In this document: positions 25,874 through 33,740 of the stretch, one piece after another
Numbering within the stretch: position 1 is the first letter of the stretch
Layout of the letters: every line of letters begins with the position of its first letter
DNA from: Actinoplanes campanulatus
GTDB lineage: Bacteria; Actinomycetota; Actinomycetes; Mycobacteriales; Micromonosporaceae
Assembly: GCF_014647795.1 (NCBI RefSeq)
Contig: NZ_BMPW01000028.1
Location: forward strand, 1 to 64,000
Direction of reading: 5' to 3'
Length of the DNA: 64,000 bases
Notes under the pieces: model-generated
Database searches by the model: none
Seen by the model: only the letters and a program-made list of their open reading frames with translations
What the model was told of the DNA's origin: nothing
Program-made: the position numbers and the translations under genes

Positions 25874-26905
25874 ATGGCGACCGTCACCCCGTTGTTCGGA
25901 TTCTGGCCGCACGTCACCGGCGCGGTGGCGCACGGTCTGCTGGCCGGCCGGCCGTCGCGGCTGGTCACCTGGTCCACCCTCGACGAGCTGCTGACGATCG
26001 CCGGCCGGCACGACGACGGCGACCTGCTCGTGGTGTTCCCGGAGACCTGGGAGCCGGACCGCCTCCGCCTCGACTGGGCCACCGCCGACCCGCCGCCGGG
26101 CGTGTCCCTCGGCCGGACCGTCACCGCGGTCGCCGCCGACCTGCTGCTCGACGCGCTGGCAGACGAGACCGTCCTGCCCGAGGCCGGCGACGGCCGCGGC
26201 ATCAGCGACATCGTGGCCCACCAGATCGAGCAGGCCGACACGATCGTCCTGGCCGACCTGCCCGACGACGACCCGTGGGAGGCCGACCGGCTGCGCGTCC
26301 TGCTGCACCGGCTCGCCCCGTGGGCAGCCGTGCTCACCACCGCCGACACCCACCCGCCCGCCGTGGCCCACCGTCCGGTCCCGCTCACCCCGGTCACCCG
26401 GGGCCTGCGCGGCCGCCCGGTCGGCCTGCACGAGCCACTGCCCGTCAACGGCGTCGTCTCGTCCGTCTTCAAGGCCCGCCGCCCGTTCCACCCGGAACGC
26501 CTGCACGCGGCCCTCGACGACGTGCTCGACCAGGTGCTGCGCTCCCGCGGCCACCTCTGGCTGGCCAGCCGCCCCGACCTGGTGATGTCCTGGGAGTCGG
26601 CGGCCACCCCGCACCTGGCCCCGGCGAGCGTCTGGCTGGCCGGCCTGAGCGACGAGGAGTGGCAGACCGTCCACGCCGAACGCCGGATCGCCGCCGACCT
26701 GGACTGGGACCCCTACTACGGCGACCGCCACCACCACCTGGCGTTCATCGGCTTCGACCTGGACCCGGTCCGCCTGCACCGCACCCTGACCGCCTGCCTG
26801 CTCACCGACGAGGAGCTCTCCCGCGGCGAGGCCGGGTGGCGTCACCTGCCCGACCCGTTCCACCAGGGCGTTGACCGGGCGGAAACCGGGGACGCGACAG
26901 GCTGA
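25874..26905 (+). CDS. Degenerate CobW/COG0523-like protein
   Basis: The 343-residue protein ends with a CobW C-terminal domain: FKARRPFHPERLHAAL, RSRGHLWLASRPD and a His-rich GDRHHHLAFIGFDLDPVRL. The N-terminal half follows the COG0523 layout (MATVTPLFGFWPHVTG...; QIEQADTIVLADLPDD) but lacks the Walker A GxxGxGKT, the CxCC metal motif and the NKxD motif, so it probably cannot bind GTP. COG0523 proteins are zinc metallochaperones frequently under Zur control, which fits the Zur-like box upstream. The ATG follows AGGGAAG. It could be an inactive zinc-binding or regulatory relative. Confidence 0.78.
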   Translation: MATVTPLFGFWPHVTGAVAHGLLAGRPSRLVTWSTLDELLTIAGRHDDGDLLVVFPETWEPDRLRLDWATADPPPGVSLGRTVTAVAADLLLDALADETVLPEAGDGRGISDIVAHQIEQADTIVLADLPDDDPWEADRLRVLLHRLAPWAAVLTTADTHPPAVAHRPVPLTPVTRGLRGRPVGLHEPLPVNGVVSSVFKARRPFHPERLHAALDDVLDQVLRSRGHLWLASRPDLVMSWESAATPHLAPASVWLAGLSDEEWQTVHAERRIAADLDWDPYYGDRHHHLAFIGFDLDPVRLHRTLTACLLTDEELSRGEAGWRHLPDPFHQGVDRAETGDATG

Positions 26906-26923
26906 TCGGCGGGGGTGGAAGGC

Positions 26924-27571
26924 ATGCGGATTCTGGTGGCCGAGGACGAGCGGTTCCTGGCCGAGATGGTGGCCGAGGGGCTGCGGGAGCAGGCCATGGC
27001 GGTGGACGTCGCCTACGACGGCGCGGCCGCGCTGGAACGGCTGGCGGTCAACGAGTACGACGTACTGGTCCTGGACCGCGACCTGCCGCAGGTGCACGGC
27101 GACGACGTGTGCCGGCAGGTGACCGGCACGCCGGTCCGGATCCTGATGCTGACCGCCTCCGGTGAGCTGCACGAGCGGGTCGACGGCCTGAACCTGGGCG
27201 CCGACGACTACCTCGCGAAGCCGTTCGCCTTCGACGAGCTGGTGGCGAGGATCCGCGCGCTGGCCCGGCGGACCGCCCGCCCGCTGCCACCGGTGCTGCG
27301 GCGTAAGGGGATCACGCTGGACAGCGCCCGCCGTGCGGCCTCCCGGGACGGTCGCCGCCTGCCGCTGTCACCGAAGGAGTACGCCGTGCTGGAGGTCCTG
27401 ATGCGCGCCCAGGGTGCCGTGGTAAGCACCGAGGACCTGCTGGAACGCGCCTGGGACGAGCACATCGACCCGTTCACCACGGTGGTCAAGGTGACGATGA
27501 GCAAACTGCGGTCGAAACTCGGTGACCCGCCCGCGATCGTGACGGTCCCGGGCGGCGGGTACCGGCTGTGA
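26924..27571 (+). CDS. OmpR/PhoB-type response regulator
   Basis: The 215-residue protein has a receiver domain with the acidic pair E7-D8, phospho-acceptor D51 (LVLDRDLP), T77 and K99 (AKPF), and a winged-helix domain from about 130 (LPLSPKEYAVLEVLM; VVKVTMSKLRSKLG; VPGGGYRL). It should activate or repress promoters after phosphorylation by the histidine kinase encoded immediately downstream, with which its stop overlaps as GTGA. I chose the ATG after GGAAGG; a GTG nine bases earlier is possible. It starts 18 bp after the CobW-like gene, so it may share the zinc-linked transcript. Confidence 0.93.
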   Translation: MRILVAEDERFLAEMVAEGLREQAMAVDVAYDGAAALERLAVNEYDVLVLDRDLPQVHGDDVCRQVTGTPVRILMLTASGELHERVDGLNLGADDYLAKPFAFDELVARIRALARRTARPLPPVLRRKGITLDSARRAASRDGRRLPLSPKEYAVLEVLMRAQGAVVSTEDLLERAWDEHIDPFTTVVKVTMSKLRSKLGDPPAIVTVPGGGYRL

Positions 27572-28605
27572 GCCACTCGGTGCGCGCCCGGATGACCCTG
27601 CTGTACGGCGGGTTCTTCGCGCTCATCACGATCGGGGTGCCGCTCGCCGCCCTGGGTTTCCAGGCCCTCGTCGTCGGCCACGGCGGGGCCGTTTGCACGG
27701 AGGCGGACTGCCCGGATCCGCCCATGGACGAGCCCCGCGACGGCGGCCGGATCACCACCCTGGTCGCGATCGCGGTGATCGTGGTGCTGGCGTTCGCGGT
27801 GTGCTGGTGGCTGACCGGCCGGATGCTGCGCCCGCTGCACCGGATCACCGATGCCGCCCGGCGCCTGTCGCTGTCGACGCTGCACGAGCGGATCGCCCTG
27901 ACCGGCCCGGACGACGAGCTGCGGCGGCTCGCGGACACCTTCGACGCGATGCTGGACCGGCTGGAACGGGCGGCGAGCAGCCAGCGCCGGTTCGTCGCGA
28001 ACGCCTCGCACGAGTTGCGCACCCCGCTGGCCGTGCAGCGGACCGCCATCGAGGTGGGCCTGGCCGATCCAACGCCGGAGAGGTTGGAGCGGATCCGGGC
28101 CGAGCTGCTGAGCAACACGCTGCGCTCGGAGCGGATCATCGACGGCCTGTTGCAACTCGCCAACGGGGAACGCGGTCCGGACGCGCCGGCGCCGGTGGAG
28201 CTGGCGACCGTGGTGCGGCAGGTCGTCGCGGAGCACCCCACCGGCGCGGTCACCGTCCGCACGGCGCTGACCCCGGTCACCGTGCTCGGCGACGAGGTGA
28301 TGCTCGCCCAGATGGTGTCGAACCTCGTTCGTAACGCGATCCGCTACAACGTGCCTGACGGAGGCGTACAGGTCGTCCTGCTCGAAAAGGGTGAGCTGAC
28401 GATCAGCAACAGCGGCCCGCGGGTGGCCGAGGAGACCGCCGGGGAGCTGTTCGAGCCGTTCCGGAGTCGGTCCCGCGACGGCGCCGGGCTGGGTCTTTCG
28501 ATCGTGGCCGCGATCGTCCGCGCGCACGGCGGCACGGTCACGCTGCGGCCGAACCCGGAGGGCGGGCTCACCGTCCGGGTGTGCCTGCCGCCTCATCCAA
28601 TGTGA
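27568..28605 (+). CDS. Sensor histidine kinase
   Basis: The 345-residue protein has a membrane helix at about 11-34, a short outer loop with two Cys (C43, C48) that could bind a metal or form a disulphide, a second helix at about 62-83, a HAMP linker, the HisKA phospho-acceptor H148 (NASHELRTPLAVQ), an N-box (NLVRNAIRYN) and a G-box (GAGLGLSIVAA). It pairs with the response regulator upstream. The tiny sensor loop suggests sensing of redox, metals or the membrane itself. The signal is unknown; proximity to the Zur-like locus makes metal worth testing. Confidence 0.92.
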   Translation: MSHSVRARMTLLYGGFFALITIGVPLAALGFQALVVGHGGAVCTEADCPDPPMDEPRDGGRITTLVAIAVIVVLAFAVCWWLTGRMLRPLHRITDAARRLSLSTLHERIALTGPDDELRRLADTFDAMLDRLERAASSQRRFVANASHELRTPLAVQRTAIEVGLADPTPERLERIRAELLSNTLRSERIIDGLLQLANGERGPDAPAPVELATVVRQVVAEHPTGAVTVRTALTPVTVLGDEVMLAQMVSNLVRNAIRYNVPDGGVQVVLLEKGELTISNSGPRVAEETAGELFEPFRSRSRDGAGLGLSIVAAIVRAHGGTVTLRPNPEGGLTVRVCLPPHPM

Positions 28606-29026
28606 GCACGAAGCGGCGCCAGTCCTCCCGGCTGTCGGTGAACCCGAGGCTCTCGTAGAACAGGTGCGCCGGATGCCGGTGACTGCTGCTGGTCACCTCC
28701 AGGAACAGGCAGCCGGCCGCCCGGGCCCGCTCCTCGGCCGCCCGGATCAGCAGCCGTCCCACCCCGCGGCCACGGCTGGCCTCGTCGACGACCAGCGCCG
28801 CGAGCCGCCCGAACTTGCCGGTGACCTCGAGCAGCGGGGTGACGTGCAGCGCCGCCACGCCGACCAGAACGCCGTCGTCGTCGGCGCCGAGCAGCGCGCC
28901 GGCCCGGTCGCCGAGCCAGTAGTCGAGGCGATGGCGGACGTCACGCTCGGTCGACGGGAAGCCGAGCTGGTCGAGGAGAACGGCGAGGCGGGCAACGTCG
29001 CCTTGATGGATGGGCCGGATGTGCAT
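28568..29026 (-). CDS. GNAT-family acetyltransferase
   Basis: The 152-residue protein is a compact single-domain GNAT: IRPIHQGDVARLAVLLDQLGFPS, then LAALVVDEASRGRGVGRLLIRAAEERARAAG with the acetyl-CoA loop, and HPAHLFYESLGFTDSREDWRRFVLTL at the end. Acceptor unknown. Its 3' end overlaps the convergent histidine kinase gene by 38 bp. An ATG at 29038 would add four residues. Confidence 0.88.
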   Translation of the reverse strand: MHIRPIHQGDVARLAVLLDQLGFPSTERDVRHRLDYWLGDRAGALLGADDDGVLVGVAALHVTPLLEVTGKFGRLAALVVDEASRGRGVGRLLIRAAEERARAAGCLFLEVTSSSHRHPAHLFYESLGFTDSREDWRRFVLTLDEAAGTPGR

Positions 29027-29111
29027 GACCAAGACCATAGGGCGGTGTTCGCTGTGATCAAGTGGGTATGAGGTGTCCGACCGTATTCGCTCCGACAGAG
29101 GAGTTGAACAG

Positions 29112-29477
29112 ATGAGTGCCGTCACCGACCCGGCCACCGTCGCGGAGTGCCTGCGTGTGGGCGCCGGATTCTCCCAAGGTGACCGGAACTGGCTGGTCGA
29201 GCAGTTCAGCACCCTGGACGCCCGGCTCGCCGGGTTCCACGCCGACGCCACCGAGCTGGAGATCATGGTGAAGGACCGGGCCGCCCGCGGCCAGAAGGTC
29301 ACCCTGGAGTGCTGGCTCAGCGGCGGCGAGAAGATCGTCACCACGTCCTCCGAGGAGGACCTGCACGCGGCCGTCATGGACGTCCGCGACGATCTCCGGC
29401 GGCGCATCGACGACGTCAAGGGCAGGCACAACCGGAATCTGCGGGAGGTGCCCCAACCCGCCGTGGCCGAGGAGTAA
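29112..29477 (+). CDS. HPF/RaiA-like ribosome-associated protein (probable)
   Basis: The 121-residue product has the alpha/beta order and spacing of the HPF/RaiA fold: a helix (NWLVEQFSTLDARLAGFH), strands (TELEIMVKDRAARGQKVTLECWLSGGEKIVTTSSEED) and a C-terminal helix (DLHAAVMDVRDDLRRRIDDVKGRHN). Such proteins bind the small ribosomal subunit and promote hibernation in stress. The assignment rests on pattern, not on invariant residues. The gene starts at ATG preceded by a weak GAG. Apparently monocistronic. Confidence 0.62.
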   Translation: MSAVTDPATVAECLRVGAGFSQGDRNWLVEQFSTLDARLAGFHADATELEIMVKDRAARGQKVTLECWLSGGEKIVTTSSEEDLHAAVMDVRDDLRRRIDDVKGRHNRNLREVPQPAVAEE

Positions 29478-29515
29478 CACGGTTCGGCTGGTGACCGCCC
29501 CGCTACCGTGACGGT

Positions 29516-30037
29516 ATGCGTGAAACGCCGGTAGAACTGATCGAGCTCCAGGCCCTTCTCGACGCCTCGCTGTCCCGCTCCACCGACCACCTCCAGTCGA
29601 TCTTCACGGATCGCACGGTGACGGCGGAGCAGCTCACCGGCGTCCTGACCGGCATGTGCACGCTCGCCCTGTCCACCGTGACGGCCAAGGGCGAGCCGCG
29701 GATCAGCGGGGTCGACGGCCACTTCCTGCACGGCAGGTGGGTCTTCGGCACCGCCCGGACCGCGGCGAAGGCGCGCCATCTCGCCGCCCGCCCGGCCGCC
29801 AGTGTCGCCCACCTGCGCGGCGAGGATCTGGGCGTCTTCACCCACGGCACGGTCGAGACCCTGAACCCGCTGGGCGGCGCCCCGGCCGACGACTGGCCGG
29901 AGTTGCTCGCCTATTTCCAGGACTTCTACGGCGCGGATGCGTTCGACTGGGAGCTGGAGGTGGTCTACTACCGCCTCCACCCGCACTGGATGACCGTCTA
30001 CGCCCCCGACATCACGAAGCTCACCGCTACTTCGTGA
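29516..30037 (+). CDS. Pyridoxamine-5'-phosphate-oxidase-fold (split-barrel FMN) protein
   Basis: The 173-residue protein has the split-barrel signature: LALSTVTAKGEPRISGVDGHFLHGRWVFGT followed by KARHLAARPAASVAHLRGEDLGVFTHGTVE. Members bind FMN, F420 or haem and act as small oxidoreductases. F420-dependent relatives are common in actinomycetes, but the cofactor cannot be told here. It is preceded by ACCGTGACGGT and lies 38 bp after the HPF-like gene. Its 3' end overlaps the convergent lipoprotein gene by 11 bp. Confidence 0.86.
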   Translation: MRETPVELIELQALLDASLSRSTDHLQSIFTDRTVTAEQLTGVLTGMCTLALSTVTAKGEPRISGVDGHFLHGRWVFGTARTAAKARHLAARPAASVAHLRGEDLGVFTHGTVETLNPLGGAPADDWPELLAYFQDFYGADAFDWELEVVYYRLHPHWMTVYAPDITKLTATS

Positions 30038-30998
30038 AGACCAGGTCCAGTAGTTCCGGGCCGGCCACACGCAGGGTGGCGCCGCCGTCGATCGGCTCGA
30101 CGAGCGCCCGCCTGCAACCGTCCTTCTCCACCGAGACCGAACCGCCCCGGGTCAGCTGGAGGAGGGCGAAGCCGCTGGCCGGGGTGGTGCAGGCGGGCGC
30201 CGGCGCGGACGCGACCAGTGCCTTGCGGACGGCCTCCCACGCGCCGTCGTCCAGCAGGCCGCCGGAGCGGAAGTCACCGGCCGGCTTGTCGCCGCCACGC
30301 TCCTTCTCCGGCACGAAGTAGACGCAGCGCCGGACCTCGGTGGCGGTGGGCAGCGACTCGATGTCCACCTCGCGGACGTTGTCGAACATCCCGGTCGCCC
30401 AGGTCATGTCCCCGTACGTCTGGGAGCAGCCGGCCCTCGCCGCGGCGTCGGACTCGATCTCGCTGACCACTTTGCTGGAGACCTCGGTGGTCTGCAGCTT
30501 CTCGAAGACGTTGCGGAACTCCATGCGGGGCTTGCCGCAGTCGTCGATCGGGACGCCCGGCCGCACCCACCGGCCCTGTGCGTCGAGCAGCACGAGCCAG
30601 GGCACCGCCGGCAGGTCGGCGGTGCAGGCCTCCGCGTCGTAGTCGACGTCCGGCAGGCGCAGCGCCGGAAGCAGCGCGCTGAGGTCGTCGGTCTTCGACT
30701 CGAACGCGACGTAGTCGCTACCGCCGGACGGCCGCTCCTTGACGGTGTTGCCGCAGATGACGGCGCTGACCGGCTGGAACGAGTCGTCCAGCAGCGGCAT
30801 GGTGAGGGCCTCCTGCGCCCCGTCGGCACCGATCGGGTCCTCCGGCCGGTGCCTGTCGCAGGACTCCCACCGGTCGTTGACGGTGAGGGTCCCGATCCGG
30901 TCCGCCGACAGGAGATCGCCGGTTTCGCCGGGCCGGGCGCAGCCGCCCACGAGAAGGGTGAGCATCGCGATCGTGGCGACTGTCGCGCGAACGGGCAT
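30027..30998 (-). CDS. Putative lipoprotein, unknown function
   Basis: The 323-residue protein starts with a lipoprotein signal (MPVRATVATIAMLTLLVGGC, lipobox Cys at 20). The mature part has about eight Cys (for example ESCDRH, VICGNT, EACTADL, DDCGKP, AGCSQT, RRCVYF, PACTTP, DGCRRAL), an even number consistent with several disulphides in a secreted actinobacterial protein. No enzyme motif is seen. It is a single gene between convergent and divergent neighbours. Confidence 0.82.
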   Translation of the reverse strand: MPVRATVATIAMLTLLVGGCARPGETGDLLSADRIGTLTVNDRWESCDRHRPEDPIGADGAQEALTMPLLDDSFQPVSAVICGNTVKERPSGGSDYVAFESKTDDLSALLPALRLPDVDYDAEACTADLPAVPWLVLLDAQGRWVRPGVPIDDCGKPRMEFRNVFEKLQTTEVSSKVVSEIESDAAARAGCSQTYGDMTWATGMFDNVREVDIESLPTATEVRRCVYFVPEKERGGDKPAGDFRSGGLLDDGAWEAVRKALVASAPAPACTTPASGFALLQLTRGGSVSVEKDGCRRALVEPIDGGATLRVAGPELLDLVFTK

Positions 30999-31067
30999 CC
31001 GGGTCCTCCAGCATCGGCGGTTCCTGCGTTCCGCCGGTCTGACGTGCCCGGATGCCCGCCGGTTCCG

Positions 31068-32213
31068 TCAGCGCAGCGAGTCGACGTCGATCACGAACCG
31101 GTAGCGCACGTCGGACGTCAGCACCCGCTCGTACGCCTCGTTGACCCGGTCGGCGTCGATCAGCTCGATCTCCGGGGCGATGCCGTGCTCGGCGCAGAAG
31201 TCGAGCATCTCCTGGGTCTCGGCGATGCCGCCGATGCTCGACCCGGCGAACGAGCGCCGGTTGCTGAACAGCGTGAACACCAACACCTGCAGAGCCTCGG
31301 GCGGCGCGCCGACGTTGACCATCGTGCCGTCCAGGCGCAGCAGCCGCAGGTAGGCGTTGACGTCGATGGGCGCGCTGACCGTGTTGACGATCAGGTCGAA
31401 GGTGTCGGCGAGCGCCTCGAACGTGGCCGGGTCGCTTGTCGCGTGGTAGTGCTCGGCCCCGAACCGCAGCCCGTCGTCCTTCTTGCCGAGGGTCTGCGAC
31501 AGCACGGTGACCTCGGCGCCCATGGCGACGGCGATCTTGACGGCCATGTGCCCGAGACCGCCCATGCCGACCACGGCCACCTTCTTCCCGGGCCCGGCCT
31601 TCCAGTGGGCCAGCGGCGAGTAGGTGGTGATGCCGGCGCAGAGCAGCGGGGCGGCGGCCTCGTGCGGGATCGCCTCCGGCACGCGCAGGACGAAGTCCTC
31701 GTCGACGACGATGTGGGTGGAATAGCCGCCCTGGGTGACGGTGCCGTCCCGGTCGGTCGACGCGTACGTCCCGACGTTGCCGTTCAGGCAGTACTGCTCC
31801 TGGCCGGCGCGGCAGTTGGCGCACTCCCGGCAGGAGTTGACCATGCAGCCGACCCCGACCCGGTCGCCGACCTTGTGCCTGGTGACCTCGGCGCCGACCT
31901 TCGTCACGTGGCCGACGATCTCGTGGCCGACGGTGAGCGGGTACGGCACCTCGCCCCACTCACCGCGCACGGTGTGGATGTCGGAGTGGCAGATGCCGGC
32001 GTAGCTGATCTCGATGAGGACATCGCGGGGTCCGGGGTCGCGCCGCTCGACGGTGGTGCGCACGAGCGGTTCGGTGGCCGACGGAGCCGCGATGGCGTTG
32101 ACGGTGAAGATGGTGTCCTCCGAGGTGGTGATGTCTCTCCGTACTGAAGATCTTGCCTGGGAAACAGCGTGCACGACCACTCGGGAGGGGTGTACTGACA
32201 GGGCATCCTCCAT
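31068..32213 (-). CDS. Zinc-type NAD(P)-dependent alcohol dehydrogenase (cinnamyl-alcohol-dehydrogenase-like)
   Basis: The enzyme has the catalytic zinc site [23 protein letters not shown], the structural Cys cluster ([15 protein letters not shown]) and the Rossmann motif [15 protein letters not shown], as in AdhC/YahK-type reductases of aldehydes. Family members normally begin near [16 protein letters not shown]. Just before that point is GGAGG with ideal spacing, but the codon 8 bases after it is TTC, not a start codon. The nearest in-frame starts are GTG codons and the ATG used here (381 residues), 30-36 codons upstream. The ATG lies against the GTGCCA repeat array, so the divergent RHH regulator may control it. 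Confidence 0.82.
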   Translation of the reverse strand: MEDALSVHPSRVVVHAVSQARSSVRRDITTSEDTIFTVNAIAAPSATEPLVRTTVERRDPGPRDVLIEISYAGICHSDIHTVRGEWGEVPYPLTVGHEIVGHVTKVGAEVTRHKVGDRVGVGCMVNSCRECANCRAGQEQYCLNGNVGTYASTDRDGTVTQGGYSTHIVVDEDFVLRVPEAIPHEAAAPLLCAGITTYSPLAHWKAGPGKKVAVVGMGGLGHMAVKIAVAMGAEVTVLSQTLGKKDDGLRFGAEHYHATSDPATFEALADTFDLIVNTVSAPIDVNAYLRLLRLDGTMVNVGAPPEALQVLVFTLFSNRRSFAGSSIGGIAETQEMLDFCAEHGIAPEIELIDADRVNEAYERVLTSDVRYRFVIDVDSLR

Positions 32214-32218
32214 CCTCG

Positions 32219-32289
32219 GTGCCAAACTGGCACCAGTGTTGTGCCATAAGGCCTTGCGCATGTGCCATCTCAGTGCCACAGTAGTGCCA
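32219..32289. promoter_or_regulatory. Phased GTGCCA repeat array (candidate RHH operator)
   Basis: GTGCCA occurs five times in direct orientation at 32219, 32241, 32262, 32273 and 32284, with steps of 22, 21, 11 and 11 bp, so all sit on one face of the helix. An inverted copy TGGCAC lies at 32228-32233. The last copy touches the ATG of the divergent ribbon-helix-helix gene, and the first is six bases from the alcohol dehydrogenase ATG. RHH proteins bind short repeated half-sites cooperatively, so autoregulation and control of the dehydrogenase are expected. Confidence 0.7.
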
Positions 32290-32804
32290 TGGACTTGACC
32301 ACGTATGTGAACAACCTCGGACGCGAGTTCGCCGCGCTCGCCGAGGCCGGCGGCGAGGAAGCGCGTGCGCTGGTCGAGCGCCTGACCGGCCCGCTGGAGT
32401 CGGCGATCCGGATGACGCTGCTGGAGACGCTGACCGCCGCCGCCGACGAGATCACCCGCGACCTCGCGCCCGGCTCGGTGGAGCTGCGCCTGCGCGGCCG
32501 TGATCCGGACTTCGTCGTCGCGCTGCCCCCCGCCGAGCCGGTGGCACCGACCGGTGCCACGCCCGACACCAAGGCCGACCCGCAGTTCGCCGAGGACGGC
32601 CCGGCCACCCGCCTCAACGTCCGGATGCCCGAGCAACTCAAGGCCGCGATCGAGGAGGCCGCCGCCCGCGAGGGCCGCTCGGCCAACGCCTGGCTGGTCC
32701 GGGCCGCGGCCGCCGCCCTCCAGCAATCGGAGCCCTCCCGGCCCGCCGAGCCGTCGATCCCCGGCCCGCCCGGCAGGAAGACCTTCAGCGGCTGGGTCCG
32801 CTGA
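32289..32804 (+). CDS. Ribbon-helix-helix (Arc/HicB-like) DNA-binding protein
   Basis: The 171-residue product has a helical N-terminal domain (about 1-70), a Pro/Ala/Thr linker and a C-terminal ribbon-helix-helix: [19 protein letters not shown] (beta strand and helix A) then [18 protein letters not shown] (helix B). RHH dimers insert the paired strands into the major groove. A phased array of GTGCCA sites runs up to its start codon, so it is likely self-repressed. Annotation pipelines may call it a HicB antitoxin, but no HicA toxin gene is adjacent. It is followed by the DUF4097 gene and ABC exporter. Confidence 0.85.
   Translation: MDLTTYVNNLGREFAALAEAGGEEARALVERLTGPLESAIRMTLLETLTAAADEITRDLAPGSVELRLRGRDPDFVVALPPAEPVAPTGATPDTKADPQFAEDGPATRLNVRMPEQLKAAIEEAAAREGRSANAWLVRAAAAALQQSEPSRPAEPSIPGPPGRKTFSGWVR
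32541..32560. promoter_or_regulatory. Intragenic palindrome with RHH half-sites
   Basis: GTGGCACC and GGTGCCAC form a perfect 8-bp inverted repeat around GACC inside the RHH gene, in its linker coding region. The arms contain the same TGGCAC/GTGCCA half-sites as the promoter array about 250 bp upstream, so it may be an auxiliary operator for looping or roadblock repression. Confidence 0.45.
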
Positions 32805-32874
32805 CCCACCGCACCACCCTCACACCCGTCCCACCTGCGGAGACGGTCCACGTACCGATGATGTGGAGACCACC

Positions 32875-33720
32875 ATGCCAAAATTCGGCACCCCCGGCCC
32901 GATCACCCTCGACCTCGACCTCGGCGGCGCCGACGTCCAGATCACCGCCACCGACCGGACCGACACCCTGGTCGAGGTCCGCCCCCGCAACGCGTCCGAC
33001 GAGTCCGACACGAAGGCCGCCGAACAGGTCCGGATCGACCACACCGACGGCACCCTGCGGATCACCGGCCCGAAGTACCGCCCGCTCGAGTTCTCCCGCC
33101 GGTCCAAGGCGGTCGACGTGACCGTCGAACTGCCCAGCGGCTCGACCGTCTCCGCCGACGTGCAGGTCGGCAACTACCGGTCGGCCGGCCGGCTCGGGGA
33201 CAGCCGGTTCAAGACCTCCGCCGGGCACGTATCCGTCGAGCACGCCGCCGGCCTGCGCGTCACCACCGCCGCCGGGCACGTCACGGTGGGCCGCGTCACC
33301 GGTGACGCCGAGATCTCCAGCGGCAGCGGGCGGGTCCGGGTCGGCGAGGTCGACGGCGGCGCCACGGTCAAGAACAGCAACGGCGACACCACGATCGACG
33401 CGGCCGGCGGTGACGTACGGGTCCGGTCGGCCAACGGCGCCATCACCGTCGGGCGGGCCGGCGCCGGTGTCGACGCGAAGACGTCCAACGGCGAGATCCG
33501 GATCGGCGAAGTGGTCCGCGGGTCGGTCACGGTCGGCACCTCCATGGGCGACCTGGACATCGGCATCGCCGAGGGCACCGCCGCCTGGGTGTCCGTCGAC
33601 ACCGGGTTCGGGCGGGTGTCCAACCAGCTGGCGAACACCACCGGCCCGGACAGCGGCGACGAGACCGTCGAGATCCGCGGCCGCACCTCGTACGGCGACA
33701 TCACCATCCACCGCGCGTGA
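32875..33720 (+). CDS. DUF4097-family beta-strand-repeat protein
   Basis: The 281-residue protein is almost all short beta strands with Gly turns, for example SAGHVSVEHAAGLRVTTAAG, SGSGRVRVGEVDGGATVKNS and SANGAITVGRAGAG, typical of the DUF4097/DUF4098 adhesin-like fold. There is no signal peptide, so it probably stays in the cytosol. It lies between the RHH regulator and the ABC exporter genes, 20 bp before the ATPase start; the ATG is preceded by GGAG. Such proteins often accompany DrrAB-like exporters; the molecular role is unknown. Confidence 0.85.
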   Translation: MPKFGTPGPITLDLDLGGADVQITATDRTDTLVEVRPRNASDESDTKAAEQVRIDHTDGTLRITGPKYRPLEFSRRSKAVDVTVELPSGSTVSADVQVGNYRSAGRLGDSRFKTSAGHVSVEHAAGLRVTTAAGHVTVGRVTGDAEISSGSGRVRVGEVDGGATVKNSNGDTTIDAAGGDVRVRSANGAITVGRAGAGVDAKTSNGEIRIGEVVRGSVTVGTSMGDLDIGIAEGTAAWVSVDTGFGRVSNQLANTTGPDSGDETVEIRGRTSYGDITIHRA

Positions 33721-33740
33721 CACCCCCCGAAAGGACCACC

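Noticed and set aside
32289-32804. HicAB toxin-antitoxin system suggested by the HicB-like RHH domain
   Set aside because: No small HicA-type toxin frame is adjacent; the neighbours are a DUF4097 protein and an exporter. A regulator of that operon fits better.
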